Assembly (NCBI RefSeq): GCF_964340395.1
Contig: NC_135563.1
Location: 3,826,422-3,890,421 of the forward strand
DNA length: 64,000 bases
Source of the DNA: Glandiceps talaboti
Lineage: Eukaryota > Hemichordata > Enteropneusta > Spengelidae
Direction of reading: 5' to 3'
Both the position numbers and the translations under genes were made by a program. Below the pieces are notes generated by a model. That model saw nothing but the letters and a program-made list of their open reading frames with translations, did no database searches and had not been told where the DNA came from. The number at the start of each line of letters is the position of its first letter. Within the stretch, counting starts at the first letter, position 1. Shown here one piece after another: positions 1 through 13,700 of the stretch.

Positions 1-451
1 CAAATTGATTTTTGGATCTGAACCCCGAAATCAGTAAACTCAGGAGCGATCACAATTTCAACCTGTTTCTGTACTGCTTATAAATAATATCGACCACTGG
101 TTAACATATACAATGTCTAATTATTTAACAATTTTCAGTGAATATATTGTGGTTGTCTGATCAAAAAATGACACTCTAGTTACACCAGTACAGTTTTAAC
201 ATACTGTAGTAACAGATACAAAACCAAGCTTTCTCTCAAGATTACACTACTTGCAGATAATATTAACCACTAGTATACAGTGTCTTTTTATTAGTAATTG
301 ACCCATTTTTAATGAGTATATCTTTGGTTAATTGATGAAAAGAATATCCCAGTTGCAGTTAGTGCAGGTTTAAGCTGCCAAATTATAAAATAAGGACTAT
401 AAATTATTGTATTTGCATAAGTACTGTAACATCCTGTCATTGCTGATTTAA
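1..451. other. unique AT-rich sequence, no gene seen
   Basis: AT-rich single-copy-looking DNA with stops in all frames. I see no exon, RNA gene or repeat that I can name. Confidence 0.5.
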
Positions 452-509
452 CTTTGGTATCACATTGTGGTTACCTCTGTCTTTGGTATCACATTGTGGT
501 TACCTCTAT
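452..509. repeat. 29-bp tandem duplication
   Basis: Two near-identical 29-bp copies (each starting CTTTGGTATCACATTGTGG) lie side by side just left of the large G-rich array. They share no obvious unit with that array. Confidence 0.85.
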
Positions 510-535
510 CTTTACCTTTTATCATTAGATACTCT

Positions 536-3500
536 ATATGGGGTGGGGGGCTGTTATTACAAGGACTTTCATACTATGGGGGAGGGGGCTATTATTACAA
601 ATACTCTGGGTGGGGGGGCTATTATAACAAGGACTTTCATTCTATGGGAGGGGGGCTATTATTACAAATACTTGGGGGGAGGGGGTTATTATTACAAGGA
701 CTTCATGCTATGGGGGGGGGGGGGCTATTAATGGGGGGCTTTTAATACAAGGACTTTCATACCATGGGTGGGGGGGGGGGCTATAATTACAAGGACTTCA
801 TACTATGGGGGGGGGGCTATTTTTACAAGGTCTTTTATACTCTGGGTGGGGGGCTTTTACAAGGACTTCATACTATGGGGGGCTATTATTACAAGGACTT
901 TCATACTTTGGGGACCATTATTACAAGGACTTCTTACTATGGGGGGGGGGGCGATTATTACAAGGTCTTCATACTATGGGGGGGGGGGGGCTATTGTTAC
1001 AAGGACTTCATACTATGGTTGGGGGGGGGCTATTATTACAAGGACTTCATACTATGGGGGGGGGGCTATTATTACAAGAGCTTTCATACCATGGGTGGGG
1101 GGCTATTACAAGGACTTCATACTATGGGGGGCTATTATTACAAGGACTTTATACTATGGGGGGGGGGGCTATTATTACAAGAGCTTTCATACCATGGGTG
1201 GAGGGCTATTACAAGGACTTTCATACTTTGGGGTGGGGGGCTATTATTACAAGGACTTTCACATTATGGGGGGCTATTATTACAAGGACTTCATGCTATG
1301 GGGAGGGGGGGGGGCTATTATTACACTGACTTTCATACTATGGGGGGCTATTATTACAAGGACTTCATGCTATGGGGGGGGGCTATTATTACAAGGACTT
1401 TCATACTGTGGGGGGCTATTATTACAAGGACTTTCATACTATGGGCGGCTATTATTACAAGGACTTTCATACTATGGGGGGCTATCATTACAAGGACTTT
1501 CATACTTTGGGGGGCTATTATTGCAAGGACTTCATGCTATGGGGAGGGGGCTATTATTACATTGACTTTCATACTATGGGGGGCTATTATTGCAAGGACT
1601 TCATGCTATGGGGGGCTATTATTACAAGGACTTTCATACTGTGGGGGCTATTATTACAAGGACTTTCATACTATGGGGGGCTATTATTACAAGGACTTTC
1701 ATACTGTGGGGGCTATTATTACAAGGACTTTCATACTATGGGGGGCTATTATTACAAGGACTTTCATACTATGGGGGGCTATTATTACAAGGACTTTCAT
1801 ACTGTGGGGGGCTATTATTACAAGGACTTTCATACTATGGGGGGCTATTATTACAAGGACTTTCATACTATGGGGGGCTATTATTACAAGGACTTTCATA
1901 CTGTGGGGGGCTATTATTACAAGGACTTCATGCTATGGGGAGGGGGGCTATTATTACATTGACTTTCATACTATGGGGGGCTATTATTACAAGGACTTTC
2001 ATACTATGTGGTGGGGGCTATTATTACATTGACTTTCATACTATGGGGGGGGCTATCATTACAAGGACTTCATGGTATGGGGGAGGGGCTATTATTACAA
2101 GGACTTTCATACTGTGGGGGGCTATTATTACAAGGACTTTCATACTATGGGCGGCTATTATTACAAGGACTTTCATACTTTGGGGGGATATTATTACAAG
2201 GACTTTCATACTTTGGGGGGCTATTATTACAAGGACTTCATGCTATGGGGAGGGGGGCTATTATTACATTGACTTTCATACTATGGGGGGGGGGGCTATT
2301 ATTACAAGGACTTTCATACTATGGGGGGCTATCATTACAAGGACTTTCATACTTTGGGGGGCTATTATTACAAGGACTTCATGCTATGGGGAGGGGGGCT
2401 ATTATTACAAGGACTTTCATACTATGGGGGGCTATTATTACAAGGACTTTCATACTTTGGGGGGCTATTATTACAAGGACTTCATGCTATGGGGAGGGGG
2501 GCTATTATTACATTGACTTTCATACTATGGGGGGCTATTATTACAAGGACTTCATGCTATGGGGGGCTATTATTACAAGGACTTTCATACTATGGGGGGC
2601 TATTATTACAAGGACTTTCATACTGTGGGGGGCTATTATTACATGGACTTTCATACTATGGGGGCTATTATTACAAGGACTTTCATACTGTGGGGGCTAT
2701 TATTACAAGGACTCATACTATGGGGGCTATTATTACAAGGACTTTCATACTATGGGGGGCTATTATTACAAGGACTTCATGGTATGGGGGGGCTATTATT
2801 ACAAGGACTTTCATACTATTGGGGGCTATTATTACAAGGACTTCATGGTATGGGGGGGCTATTATTACAAGGACTTTCATACTTTGGGGGCTATTATTAC
2901 AAGGACTTTCATACTATTGGGGGCTATTATTACAAGGACTTTCATACTATGGGGGGCTATTATTACAAGGACTTTCATACTGTGGGGGGATATTATTACA
3001 AGGACTTCATGCTATGGGGGGGCTATTATTACAAGGACTTTCATACTATGGGGGGCTATTATTACAAGGACTTCATGCTATGGGGGGGCTATTATTACAA
3101 GGACTTTCATACTATGGGGGGCTATTATTACAAGGACTTTCATACTATGGGGGGCTATTATTACAAGGACTTTCATACTATGGGGGGCTATTATTACAAG
3201 GACTTTCATACTATGGGGGGCTATTATTACAAGGACTTTCATACTGTGGGGGGCTATTATTACAAGGACTTTCATACTATGTGGTGGGGGGCTATTATTA
3301 CCAGGACTTTATACTATGGGGGCTATCATTACAAGGACTTCATGGTATGGGGGGGGGGGGGGCTATTATTACAAGGACTTCATGGTATGGGGGGGCTATT
3401 ATTACAAGGACTTCATGCTATGGGGGGCTATTATTACAAGGACTTTCATACTGTGGGGGGCTATTATTACAAGGACTTTCATACTGTGGGGGGCTATTAT

Positions 3501-3657
3501 TACAAGGACTTTCATACTGTGGGGGGCTATTATTACAAGGACTTTCATACTGTGGGGGGCTATTATTACAAGGACTTCCATACTATGGGGGGCTATTATT
3601 ACAAGGACTTTCATACTGTGGGGGGGGGGGGGCGCTATTATTACAAGGACTTTCATA
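536..3657. repeat. large 33-bp G-rich minisatellite array
   Basis: About 95 tandem copies of a unit built as CTATTATTACAAGGACTT, then TCATACTATG, then a run of 4 to 12 G. The usual period is 33 bp. Variants lose one T, read TCATGCTATGGGGAGG, or carry ACATTGAC in place of ACAAGGAC. Because 33 is a multiple of 3, all three + frames stay open for hundreds of codons (up to about 560), giving periodic peptides such as GGYYYKDFHTM and GAIITRTFILW. I read these as by-products of the repeat. The left third (536-1330) is the most irregular in G-run length; 1380-3600 is much more uniform. Confidence 0.97.
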
Positions 3658-5160
3658 CAGCTGCTGACTATATTATATATAGGCATATTTAGATGATTTG
3701 AAATGTATGCCATGGATATGTATTCTTATCTAAACCTAAAAATTGTAAAGTGTATGTTTATATATTTTATAGTCTTTAAATCTCAGCCCTCCAGCTTCAA
3801 TATCACTTGTTTATTTTCAGACTCTATATATGTATGTAAAGTGTTAATATTTTGTATCCTGCTGTCACCAGCATCAACACACAGGTATACCATGGAGTCT
3901 GTCTGCCAAGTCTGCAGGTGATCTGTAGATTCTTGTTAATGTTAATAAATTAGTTCCTTTGTGAAATGGACCAGGTGTTAAGGTCTGTAGATATAGGGTT
4001 ATAATACACATGTAGATGGCTGATATGGTGTGTATGAAAATATTGTGTATTTCTTATATGATTTACAACAAAAAATGACTGGAAGTTGGTCTGTCAGTTG
4101 TGTAGAAAGATTTATCTAAGTAGGCAAAAACACTTCACCGTGAATATTTTTAGATTGTCATAAGAAATACTTAGAATTTTCCGTTTTAGTTTCAAATTGT
4201 TTTAAATGTTTTATTTTATTTATTTATTTTTATTTTAAGCCTCCACAGTTATCCTCCTAGACTCAAAATGATAAAGACGTTAGTTTGATATTTTATAAAT
4301 GTAGAGGTTTAATGTGCCATCAATTGAACCATCACTCCTACACAACATAGACAAAAACGAAGTACCTGATATATTCTGATTGTAAATATGTACCACAATT
4401 TATTTAGGAGGTGTAGTCAGCTGTTGAACCAGTCATCTGATAATCACAATCTTAATCAGAAATCATATATAGAATTGAATTACTGTATGTTAGTGTTTAC
4501 CATAGAGGGTAACTTTTCCACTGAACGAATTTGTATGTAAATATGAAAGTATTTATCCTCATCCATGCCACTTTGACATTTGAAAATCACGTTTAGTATG
4601 TCATTTGAGTACACAGGTATTCCTGAAGAGTTTACTTACACATTATGTTGTGATCAAAGTGTTGGTGAGTAATGAAGACTGACCTATGCACATCACCTGT
4701 ATCTTAATGTCATTCCAAGAAAATGAAGACAAAATGTAATAGCTAGACACTTCCTCACTACATGTGACCAGTGCAAAACAACACAGCAAAGGTCTCTAAA
4801 TATCATAGACATAATCACGAAGGTAATAATTGACAGATACTAACCTGCTAGCAAGATTTCTTATGTCATTTTATTACTGCCACATCAGTAGACTTTAAAA
4901 CCTGAGGAGACATGCATTAAAGGCCAGGGATACTTTCCCCAGGTCCTTGCATCAGTAAGAATGACACAAGATCATTCTGTTCTGGACTAATTTTTTCTAA
5001 AGCTCTGCTAGTGAAGTGTTTTTCACACCTAGATTTGAATCCTGATGAAAACTGCACCTTTTACAGATAATAAAAGATATCAACCTCATTGATTTATATG
5101 CAGATTCTGAATTTGTTTCTGTATGACAACATCTTGACAAAAGGAAACTATCAGAACAAT
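3658..5160. other. unique AT-rich sequence, no gene seen
   Basis: No exon-like open frame or RNA gene was recognised. At 4915-5045 there is a stretch (GCCAGGGATACTTTCCCCAG, CTTGCATCAGT) that resembles 6598-6760, so both may be old copies of one dispersed repeat. Confidence 0.45.
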
Positions 5161-5397
5161 CAGGGATCCATGGAGTTGTCTACAACTTCAGTGAAATAGC
5201 TAGTTCTGTAAATCTAACACTCAGGGATCCATGGAGTTGTCTACAACTTCAGTGAAATAGCTAGTTCTGTAAATCTAACAATCAGGGATCCATGGAGTTG
5301 TCTACAATTTTAGTGAAATAGCTAGTTCTTTTAAATCTAACACTCAGGGATCCATGGAGTTGTCTACAACTTTAGTGAAATAGCTAGTTCTATAAAT
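5161..5397. repeat. 61-bp tandem repeat, 4 copies
   Basis: Four copies start at 5161, 5222, 5283 and 5344, each beginning CAGGGATCCATGGAGTTGTC. They differ at only a few bases, so the array is young. It lies in otherwise unique sequence with no gene nearby. Confidence 0.95.
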
Positions 5398-8300
5398 ACC
5401 AAGGTGCTGTAGCCAAGAGACGTATTTGGCTATCTTCAATGCTTGGTGATTTCATTTACCTGAACAACTTCTGTTGAGTGAGAATGTTAAGCCAGATACA
5501 TGTAGCAAAATTTGTAGGCTAAAAGTACTGAGGATCTACCAGAATGTCAATAATGATGGCTATATTAAAGTAAGATCAGTACTCCTTACTGGTCTGGTAT
5601 ATTGGCAATACTTCCATAGTTTGATACTTAATACTAATGATACAAATGAAGAGTTTATGACATAGGGGTAAGATAGAGACAGGAGTCAAATATTGATTAA
5701 ATCAGATACTAACAAATCAGGAATCATCTCCTTAAAATCCGTAAGTCACATACCAGTTTTCTCTGATTCACCATGTTGGGGCACAATTTGCTAATGAGTG
5801 GTATTTTTATTTGGCTCAGCTGAGCCAAATTTTAATAAATTCATAAGACTGATGAGAACAAACAAACCTGAATTGGTAACATCATTATGTAAATTTGTAT
5901 ACAATGCATTTAAACAAAGAGAGACGCTTACAAGTGTATTTATTCCAACCAATGATATGTGACTTTGACTTTGACTTTGATTTTGTTGTAAATCTCTTAC
6001 GTTGTATATGGGCTAGAGGCCTTGTAAAGCAATAAACATATATTATTATGTTATTTTTATTTTGAAAATAGTATTCAGTTTTAAAATGGCAATTTTGAAC
6101 GATTTGACTTATATTTTGAACACAGGTGAACCAGTGACATAGACACATGTCGTGATGACCAAGGTATAAATTCCATATTTTTTGTTGTTCAACTTGGCTT
6201 GTGCTAGGTATACATAATACACTGTATTCAACATAGATGGGGAAGCAACCTTGAAGTCTAAAATGTGAATTCTCTAGTACATGGAAATAATGAATGAGTG
6301 TCATAGAATCATAGATCCAATACTAATTGTGAATGAGTATGGCAGTTACAGATTCAGACAGCAGACATGTTTAGGCATTCATGTACATCAATTCAAAATT
6401 ACAAAATTGCACATGTCATCACCTGAAATGTTATCTATCCCTAGAGAATTATTCATTTTAGACTTCAAGGTTGTTTTCCCAGCCATGGTGTATATTGAGT
6501 ATTAAACACTGTGTCCTTCCTGTTTGAGTCAGGAAATAGTACCAGCTTTATTTTATCCTTTGTTTCACACACATCTCAATTCCAGAAAGTCTATTGATTT
6601 AAAAGCCAGGGATTCCATCCCAGATTCTTGCATCAGTGTTATCTTATCAATGGAGGCATAAGGATTACATAGGATCAATTTTTTTTGTTCTGAAACAAAA
6701 TTTTGTACAGCTGTGCCAGACAACTTATTTTTACTCCTAAATTTTGATCCTAATCTGAACTGGGTTATTAATAGAACCATCAGTCACATCTCTATGAATA
6801 CACATACAGGTTAAATGAAATGTCTGTGTTAGATTTGTGTTGTGTTTCTGAGCTGTTACTTTTGGATCTTGTGTAAATCTCCAGTGGATTTTCCTAGTAA
6901 GTTTAGTGTAAAAATAAAATGAAATTAAACCTAGTATCTACTTTTATTACGAACATTTTTCATAATTTGATTGAGAGGTATGATATTGTCATCATCTAAT
7001 GAAAAAAAAATCCATCACATCAAAGTCACTGATATTCTAAATTACTGTCATAATTTTAGACTTGTGTTCAGATTTGTTCTTTTAAATTGCAAACTATTGA
7101 ATTCATTATGGTCTATTGTGATTGTGCAACATAAAGAAAATTCTGTGTGGCTGTTCAAGATAGACAGTTTGATCAGGTGACACTGGTGATATCCTCTCAA
7201 AATTTAGGAAGTTCAGGACAAGTGATATCTCAAAAGAACCGATAATGATGGAAGGTCACTGTTGAAAGTCTGGCATTAAAATGATAGATAGAGATTTTTT
7301 ATTTGGAAATACATGTATGTAGAGAGATTATGAGCCTGTCTACAGAGATGAAGCAGAACATGATGAAGTAAGTAATTAGCATGATATGGTTTAACTATAA
7401 GGTTCAATAGTTTCTAGGGATGTCTAAATAAAGAATTATTCATGACATTATGACCTTGTTGATATCTAAATTTGCTCCAAAAATGTGATTTTCTGTCAAA
7501 AATCTTAAACATTGAAAGTGTGGGTCATGTTTGTATTTGGCGATATTTCTATGGATGTCTAGATGGTGAATTATATTTAATACAGGATGATTGTGATCAA
7601 TGATATGCAAATGTGGTAAAGATTATGCATTTTTTATAAAAATAGCAATAAACTAAAAAAATTGATGTGATTGCATTTTTTTATCATAACCCCCCCCCCC
7701 CATACTATAAAGTTGATTGATAGTTGGTAGTGATGTTCCTAGGATGTATAAATGATATCTTATGCAAAGTCAGATGATCTGATTAATGTTATCTTATGCA
7801 GAATCTTAAGTTTTCTTTATGAATACAATAAATGAATTACAGAATATAAAATTAAGCTGCACCACTTTTAGATTATGCTTCCCCACACATACTGTGCTCA
7901 AAACACTTTGTAATTAGTACCTTTGGCACGAACCTTTAATGGCCCAATCACCCATTACTCCAAGTACTCTTGTACTTTCCTCAAATCCCTTGGGATCAAT
8001 CCATTTCAGCTGCATAAATCCTTCCCATAGCAACCTCTATCCTACCAAGTCCCGTTATACATGTATACAGTTGTAGACAGAGACACAATCATGGTTCAAA
8101 TAGTGCCCAAGAACTGTACATGTAGCCATTCTGAAACAAATGGAAGCAGCGAGGTTTGAACTGGCAACTTGCAGGTTGTAAGTCAGCCATTCAACCATTA
8201 TGACTCCACACCTGTATCAGCTACGGTGTTAGCCTAGCAGTATACATGGTGATAAAAGTGATAAAACAATGTTCACATATATGTCTACTAGAAGATATAG

Positions 8301-9290
8301 ATAATATCAATAGCTCTGATGACTAATCAGAATAATGAGATTGATGAATAATATTTATTTCTTAAAAATGCTTTCCATGTAAAATCACATCTCAAAGCAT
8401 TTGACAAGAACTCTTAATAAAATCACAAAAAACAAAAATTCTTTAAAACAGTCAGTAAAAGTCACCACATTGAACATAGAATTGTAAAAACATTTAATTA
8501 AAAAGATGGGTCTTAAGATTTTACTTAAAAGTATTAATATTTCTTTCGGAACAGATAGTGGTTGGCAGTCATGGAGCACATGATCAGGTTACATGATCAG
8601 GAGTGGAAAGGAAAGTGTACATGTACTTTGACAAATTTTAGACTTTGGTGTGCTACCCAGGTTCAAATTTATCTACCTGTGTTTTTTTTTCGGTGATACA
8701 GGGATCATCCATGAATAAGGATTTTTAGCCGTTGGGGTGCTATACATGTACTGTGACTTCTGGAGGTCATTACCCTGGAATGACCATAATTGCCATGCTA
8801 GACACATGATGGGTATGATTTCTATGAATATCTGAACGTCATTTAACCGTTTAATTTAGGATTTGAGACATTTCTTAACCGTAGATAGACTTAATCTCAG
8901 TCCTCAAGCTTCATCACTATATGTATTCAGAAAATGTCATTCATAATGTCACATATTGTTTTTCTTGTCTGTAATGATGTATATTGGACTGACAAAGTCC
9001 GGGACTCCTTGGCTTCACCTAGCTTAATAGACCCTCACTGGTGTGGATTTTGTCTTCTCCACAAAGACATAGGCTTTTACTTTAATGAAGCATGAGCCAG
9101 AAAACAGGAAGAAATTGATACAGGGTTTTACATCCACCCACTGTGCTAGATGATGTCAATGGCATCACCATGTGATAAGAATCAACAAGGAGGATGGAAC
9201 TATGTGACTCAATCGCCATTAGAAAACAGAGTCAGCCAATCACAGAGATAGATTTTATTATGGACTTACATGTAGACATATATTAAAGTA
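5398..9290. other. non-coding stretch, no gene recognised
   Basis: Short frames only, none with a recognisable protein. It contains a perfect 22-bp palindrome (5809-5830), a poly-C run near 7691, a possible old dispersed repeat at 6598-6760 resembling 4915-5045, and another at about 7405-7660 whose phrases (GTTTCTAGGGATGTCTA, ATATGCAAAT) recur weakly at 35625-35800. Confidence 0.4.
5809..5830. repeat. perfect 22-bp palindrome
   Basis: The left arm ATTTGGCTCAG is followed without a spacer by its exact reverse complement. The symmetry stops exactly at both ends. Confidence 0.9.
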
Positions 9291-9303
9291 GGGTTGAGTC
9301 TCT

Positions 9304-9553
9304 GTCTGTCTGTATGTATGTATGTATGTATGTATGTATGTATGTATGTATGTATGTATGTATGTATGTATGTCTGTGTATGTATGTATGTATGTATGTA
9401 TGTATGTATGTATGTATGTATGTATGTATGTATGTATGTATGTATGTATGTATGTATGTATGTATGTATGTATGTATGGATGGATGGATGGATGGATGGA
9501 TGGATGGATGGATGGATGGATGGATGTATATGTATGTATGTATGTATGGATGT
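9304..9553. repeat. tetranucleotide microsatellite (GTAT)n with (GGAT)n
   Basis: Long ATGT/GTAT repeats change to GGAT repeats at about 9477-9523 and back. Open frames here (MYVC and IHTY peptides) are repeat by-products. Confidence 0.97.
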
Positions 9554-10762
9554 ATTGGGCTACGTTATACATTTGTATATTGTGTTGAACTCAATCACAT
9601 GTCTAGTGCATGTGCATAGAATCAAAAACCTAAATTGTTATGTGGAACAAACATTCCTTGAAAAATTGCAGTAGTAATTACTAAAGCTAGTATATAAGGA
9701 TTATTGATATAATCAGGATAAAAAGATATCATGATATTTGGATGATTGAAAGGTGAAAGGCCTGCCACAGGTTGCATATTTTACTTTTTTCTACTCTCTC
9801 ATCTATGGTCCATAACTCAGTGAAATTGAAATTTGTGCCATAAAAATATATAATGGATTAATTTCTAAGGATTCAATAGTTGTTTCCAGTATTCAATTCC
9901 AATAAATGATGCCCTTGTGTCAAATATGCAAGGTTTTTATCAAATGGTTGCCATGGCAGCCAGTTGATTGGATAAGACATGGAGCAATTTCCAGGAAGTT
10001 GCTGACGTAAGGAATAATGGACTGAAAAAATGCCTTTACATTTACCGATAGCATAGTACTTATTGTATATACGTCATTACCTGACTGATTTCAACTTTGG
10101 ATCTTTATGTAACATATGTATTTGGCATGCCTGAATATCTTTTTGATATCGATCTTACAGGTGACATTTCCACATGAAATGATCCATTTATTGTGAAATA
10201 AATTATTAACAGGCAGAATAACTCACTGCCAATACGAACATGTACCCTTTAGGCTGTAAATTTTTATAATTATTTGTCATGGAAAATGTGTTCTCATGTA
10301 CTTTTATTAGTCTTTCTACCCTGACCTTTGACCTTGATATTGTAACACTCCAAAATATCAAAAATAACAAAATATATCAAATAGTACATTTTGTAGTCAA
10401 CCCTTTATGATGGCACTAGACTTATATAACATATTCAAGAATAACGGTAACATCATATTTATAAAAGTACAGTGGACCTGTTTAAAGGCAAACAACAACT
10501 CTCCATAACAAGACCTAGCACTTCTACCAAGCTGTCAATTTTTCAGACAATGCCAAGCATTTTCAGGTTGTATCCCTCAATCTTCCATTGAAAGGATTTT
10601 CTGAGAATTCATTACTTTTGTTTATATTTAGTTACTTTTTAGATTGGAGATACGTCAATAGCTGTTCACCTTCCTTTAGTCCAAAATTTTAAAAAACTTG
10701 TGTGTCAACTCTAAATTAACTGAGTTTGTAGACACGGTGGCAAGAATAATTGTCATAAAATA
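9554..10762. other. unique sequence, no gene seen
   Basis: AT-rich sequence between two repeat blocks. No exon, RNA gene or repeat family was recognised. Confidence 0.45.
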
Positions 10763-13700
10763 ACAAGCCTGCCTGCTACAGAGGGTAGGCTAGTACAAAC
10801 CTGCCTGCTACAGAGGGTAGGCTAGTACAAACCTGCCTGCTATAGAGGGTAGGCAAGTACAAACCTGCCTGCTATAGAGGGTAGGCAAGTACAAACCTGC
10901 CTGCTATAGAGGGTAGGCTAGTACAAACCTGCCTGCTACAGAGGGTAGGCTAGTACAAACCTGTCTGCTACAGAGGGTAGGCTTGTACAAACCTGCCTGC
11001 TATAGAGGGTAGGCTAGTACAAACCTGCCTGCTACAGAGGGTAGGCTAATACAAACCTGCCTGCTACAGAGGGTAGGCTAATACTAACCTGCCTGCTACA
11101 GAGGGTAGGCTAATACTAACCTGCCTGCTACAGAGGGTAGGCTAGTACAAACCTGCCTGCTACAGAGGGTAGGCTAGTACAAACCTGCCTGCTACAGAGG
11201 GTAGGCTAGTACAAACCTGCCTGCTACAGAGGGTAGGCTAGTACAAACCTGTCTGCTACAGAGGGTAGGCTTGTACAAACCTGCCTGCTATAGAGGGTAG
11301 GCAAGTACAAACCTGCCTGCTATAGAGGGTAGGCTTGTACAAACCTGCCTGCTATAGAGGGTAGGCTTGTACAAACCTGCCTGCTACAGAGGGTAGGCTA
11401 GTACAAACCTGCCTGCTATAGAGGGTAGGCAAGTACAAACCTGCCTGCTACAGAGGGTAGGCTAGTGCAAACCTGCCTGCTACAGAGGGTAGGCTTGTAC
11501 AAACCTGCCTGCTATAGAGGGTAGGCAAGTACAAACCTGCCTGCTATAGAGGGTAGGCTTGTACAAACCTGCCTGCTATAGAGGGTAGGCTAGTACAAAC
11601 CTGCCTGCTATAGAGGGTAGGCTTGTACAAACCTGCCTGCTATAGAGGGTAGGCTTGTACAAACCTGCCTGCTATAGAGGGTAGGCTTGTACAAACCTGC
11701 CTGCTACAGAGGGTAGGCTAGTACAAACCTGCCTGCTACAGAGGGTAGGCTTGTACAAACCTGCCTGCTATAGAGGGTAGGCAAGTACAAACCTGCCTGC
11801 TATAGAGGGTAGGCTTGTACAAACCTGCCTGCTATAGAGGGTAGGCTTGTACAAACCTGCCTGCTATAGAGGGTAGGCAAGTACAAACCTGCCTGCTATA
11901 GAGGGTAGGCAAGTACAAACCTGCCTGCTATAGAGGGTAGGCAAGTACAAACCTGCCTGCTATAGAGGGTAGGCAAGTACAAACCTGCCTGCTATAGAGG
12001 GTAGGCTTGTACAAACCTGCCTGCTACAGAGGGTAGGCTAATACTAACCTGCCTGCTACAGAGGGTAGGCTAGTACAAACCTGCCTGCTATAGAGGGTAG
12101 GCTAGTACAAACCTGCCTGCTACAGAGGGTAGGCTAGTACAAACCTGCCTGCTACAGAGGGTAGGCTTGTACAAACCTGCCTGCTATAGAGGGTAGGCAA
12201 GTACAAACCTGCCTGCTATAGAGGGTAGGCTTGTACAAACCTGCCTGCTATAGAGGGTAGGCTTGTACAAACCTGCCTGCTATAGAGGGTAGGCAAGTAC
12301 AAACCTGCCTGCTATAGAGGGTAGGCAAGTACAAACCTGCCTGCTATAGAGGGTAGGCAAGTACAAACCTGCCTGCTATAGAGGGTAGGCAAGTACAAAC
12401 CTGCCTGCTATAGAGGGTAGGCTTGTACAAACCTGCCTGCTATAGAGGGTAGGCAAGTACAAACCTGCCTGCTATAGAGGGTAGGCTAGTACAAACCTGC
12501 CTGCTATAGAGGGTAGGCTAGTACAAACCTGCCTGCTACAGAGGGTAGGCTAGTACAAACCTGCCTGCTACAGAGGGTAGGCTAGTACAAACCTGCCTGC
12601 TACAGAGGGTAGGCTAATACTAACCTGCCTGCTACAGAGGGTAGGCTAGTACAAACCTGCCTGCTACAGAGGGTAGGCAAGTACAAACCTGCCTGCTACA
12701 GAGGGTAGGCTTGTACAAACCTGCCTGCTACAGAGGGTAGGCTAGTACAAATCTGCCTGCTATAGAGGGTAGGCAAGTACAAACCTGCCTGCTACAGAGG
12801 GTAGGCTAGTACAAACCTGCCTGCTACAGAGGGTAGGCTAATACTAACCTGCCTGCTACAGAGGGTAGGCTAGTACAAACCTGCCTGCTACAGAGGGTAG
12901 GCAAGTACAAACCTGCCTGCTACAGAGGGTAGGCTTGTACAAACCTGCCTGCTACAGAGGGTAGGCTGGTACAAACCTGCCTGCTACAGAGGGTAGGCTA
13001 GTACTAACCTGCCTGCTACAGAGGGTAGGCTTGTACAAACCTGTCTGCTACAGAGGGTAGGCTTGTACAAACCTGCCTGCTATAGAGGGTAGGCTAGTAC
13101 AAACCTGCCTGCTATAGAGGGTAGGCTAGTACAAACCTGCCTGCTATAGAGGGTAGGCTAGTACAAACCTGCCTGCTATAGAGGGTAGGCAAGTACAAAC
13201 CTGCCTGCTATAGAGGGTAGGCTTGTACAAACCTGCCTGCTATAGAGGGTAGGCTAGTACAAACCTGCCTGCTATAGAGGGTAGGCAAGTACAAACCTGC
13301 CTGCTATAGAGGGTAGGCTAGTACAAACCTGCCTGCTATAGAGGGTAGGCTAGTACAAACCTGCCTGCTATAGAGGGTAGGCTAGTACAAACCTGCCTGC
13401 TATAGAGGGTAGGCTAGTACAAACCTGCCTGCTATAGAGGGTAGGCTTGTACAAACCTGCCTGCTATAGAGGACAGGCTAGTACAAACCTGCCTGCTATA
13501 GAGGGTAGGCTTGTACAAACCTGCCTGCTATAGAGGGTAGGCTTGTACAAACCTGCCTGCTATAGAGGGTAGGCTTGTACAAACCTGCCTGCTATAGAGG
13601 GTAGGCTAGTACAAACCTGCCTGCTATAGAGGGTAGGCTTGTACAAACCTGCCTGCTATAGAGGGTAGGCTTGTACAAACCTGCCTGCTATAGAGGGTAG

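Noticed and set aside
764-3696. Overlapping open frames of 200-560 codons on the + strand (GGYYYKDFHTM and related peptides)
   Set aside because: All three frames are open because the repeat period is 33 bp. The peptides are pure repeats with variable G runs shifting frame, and there is no non-repeat domain.
9258-9674. Long MYVC/IHTY frames, also at 38334-38663 and 46628-47333
   Set aside because: Translations of ACAT/GTAT microsatellites.
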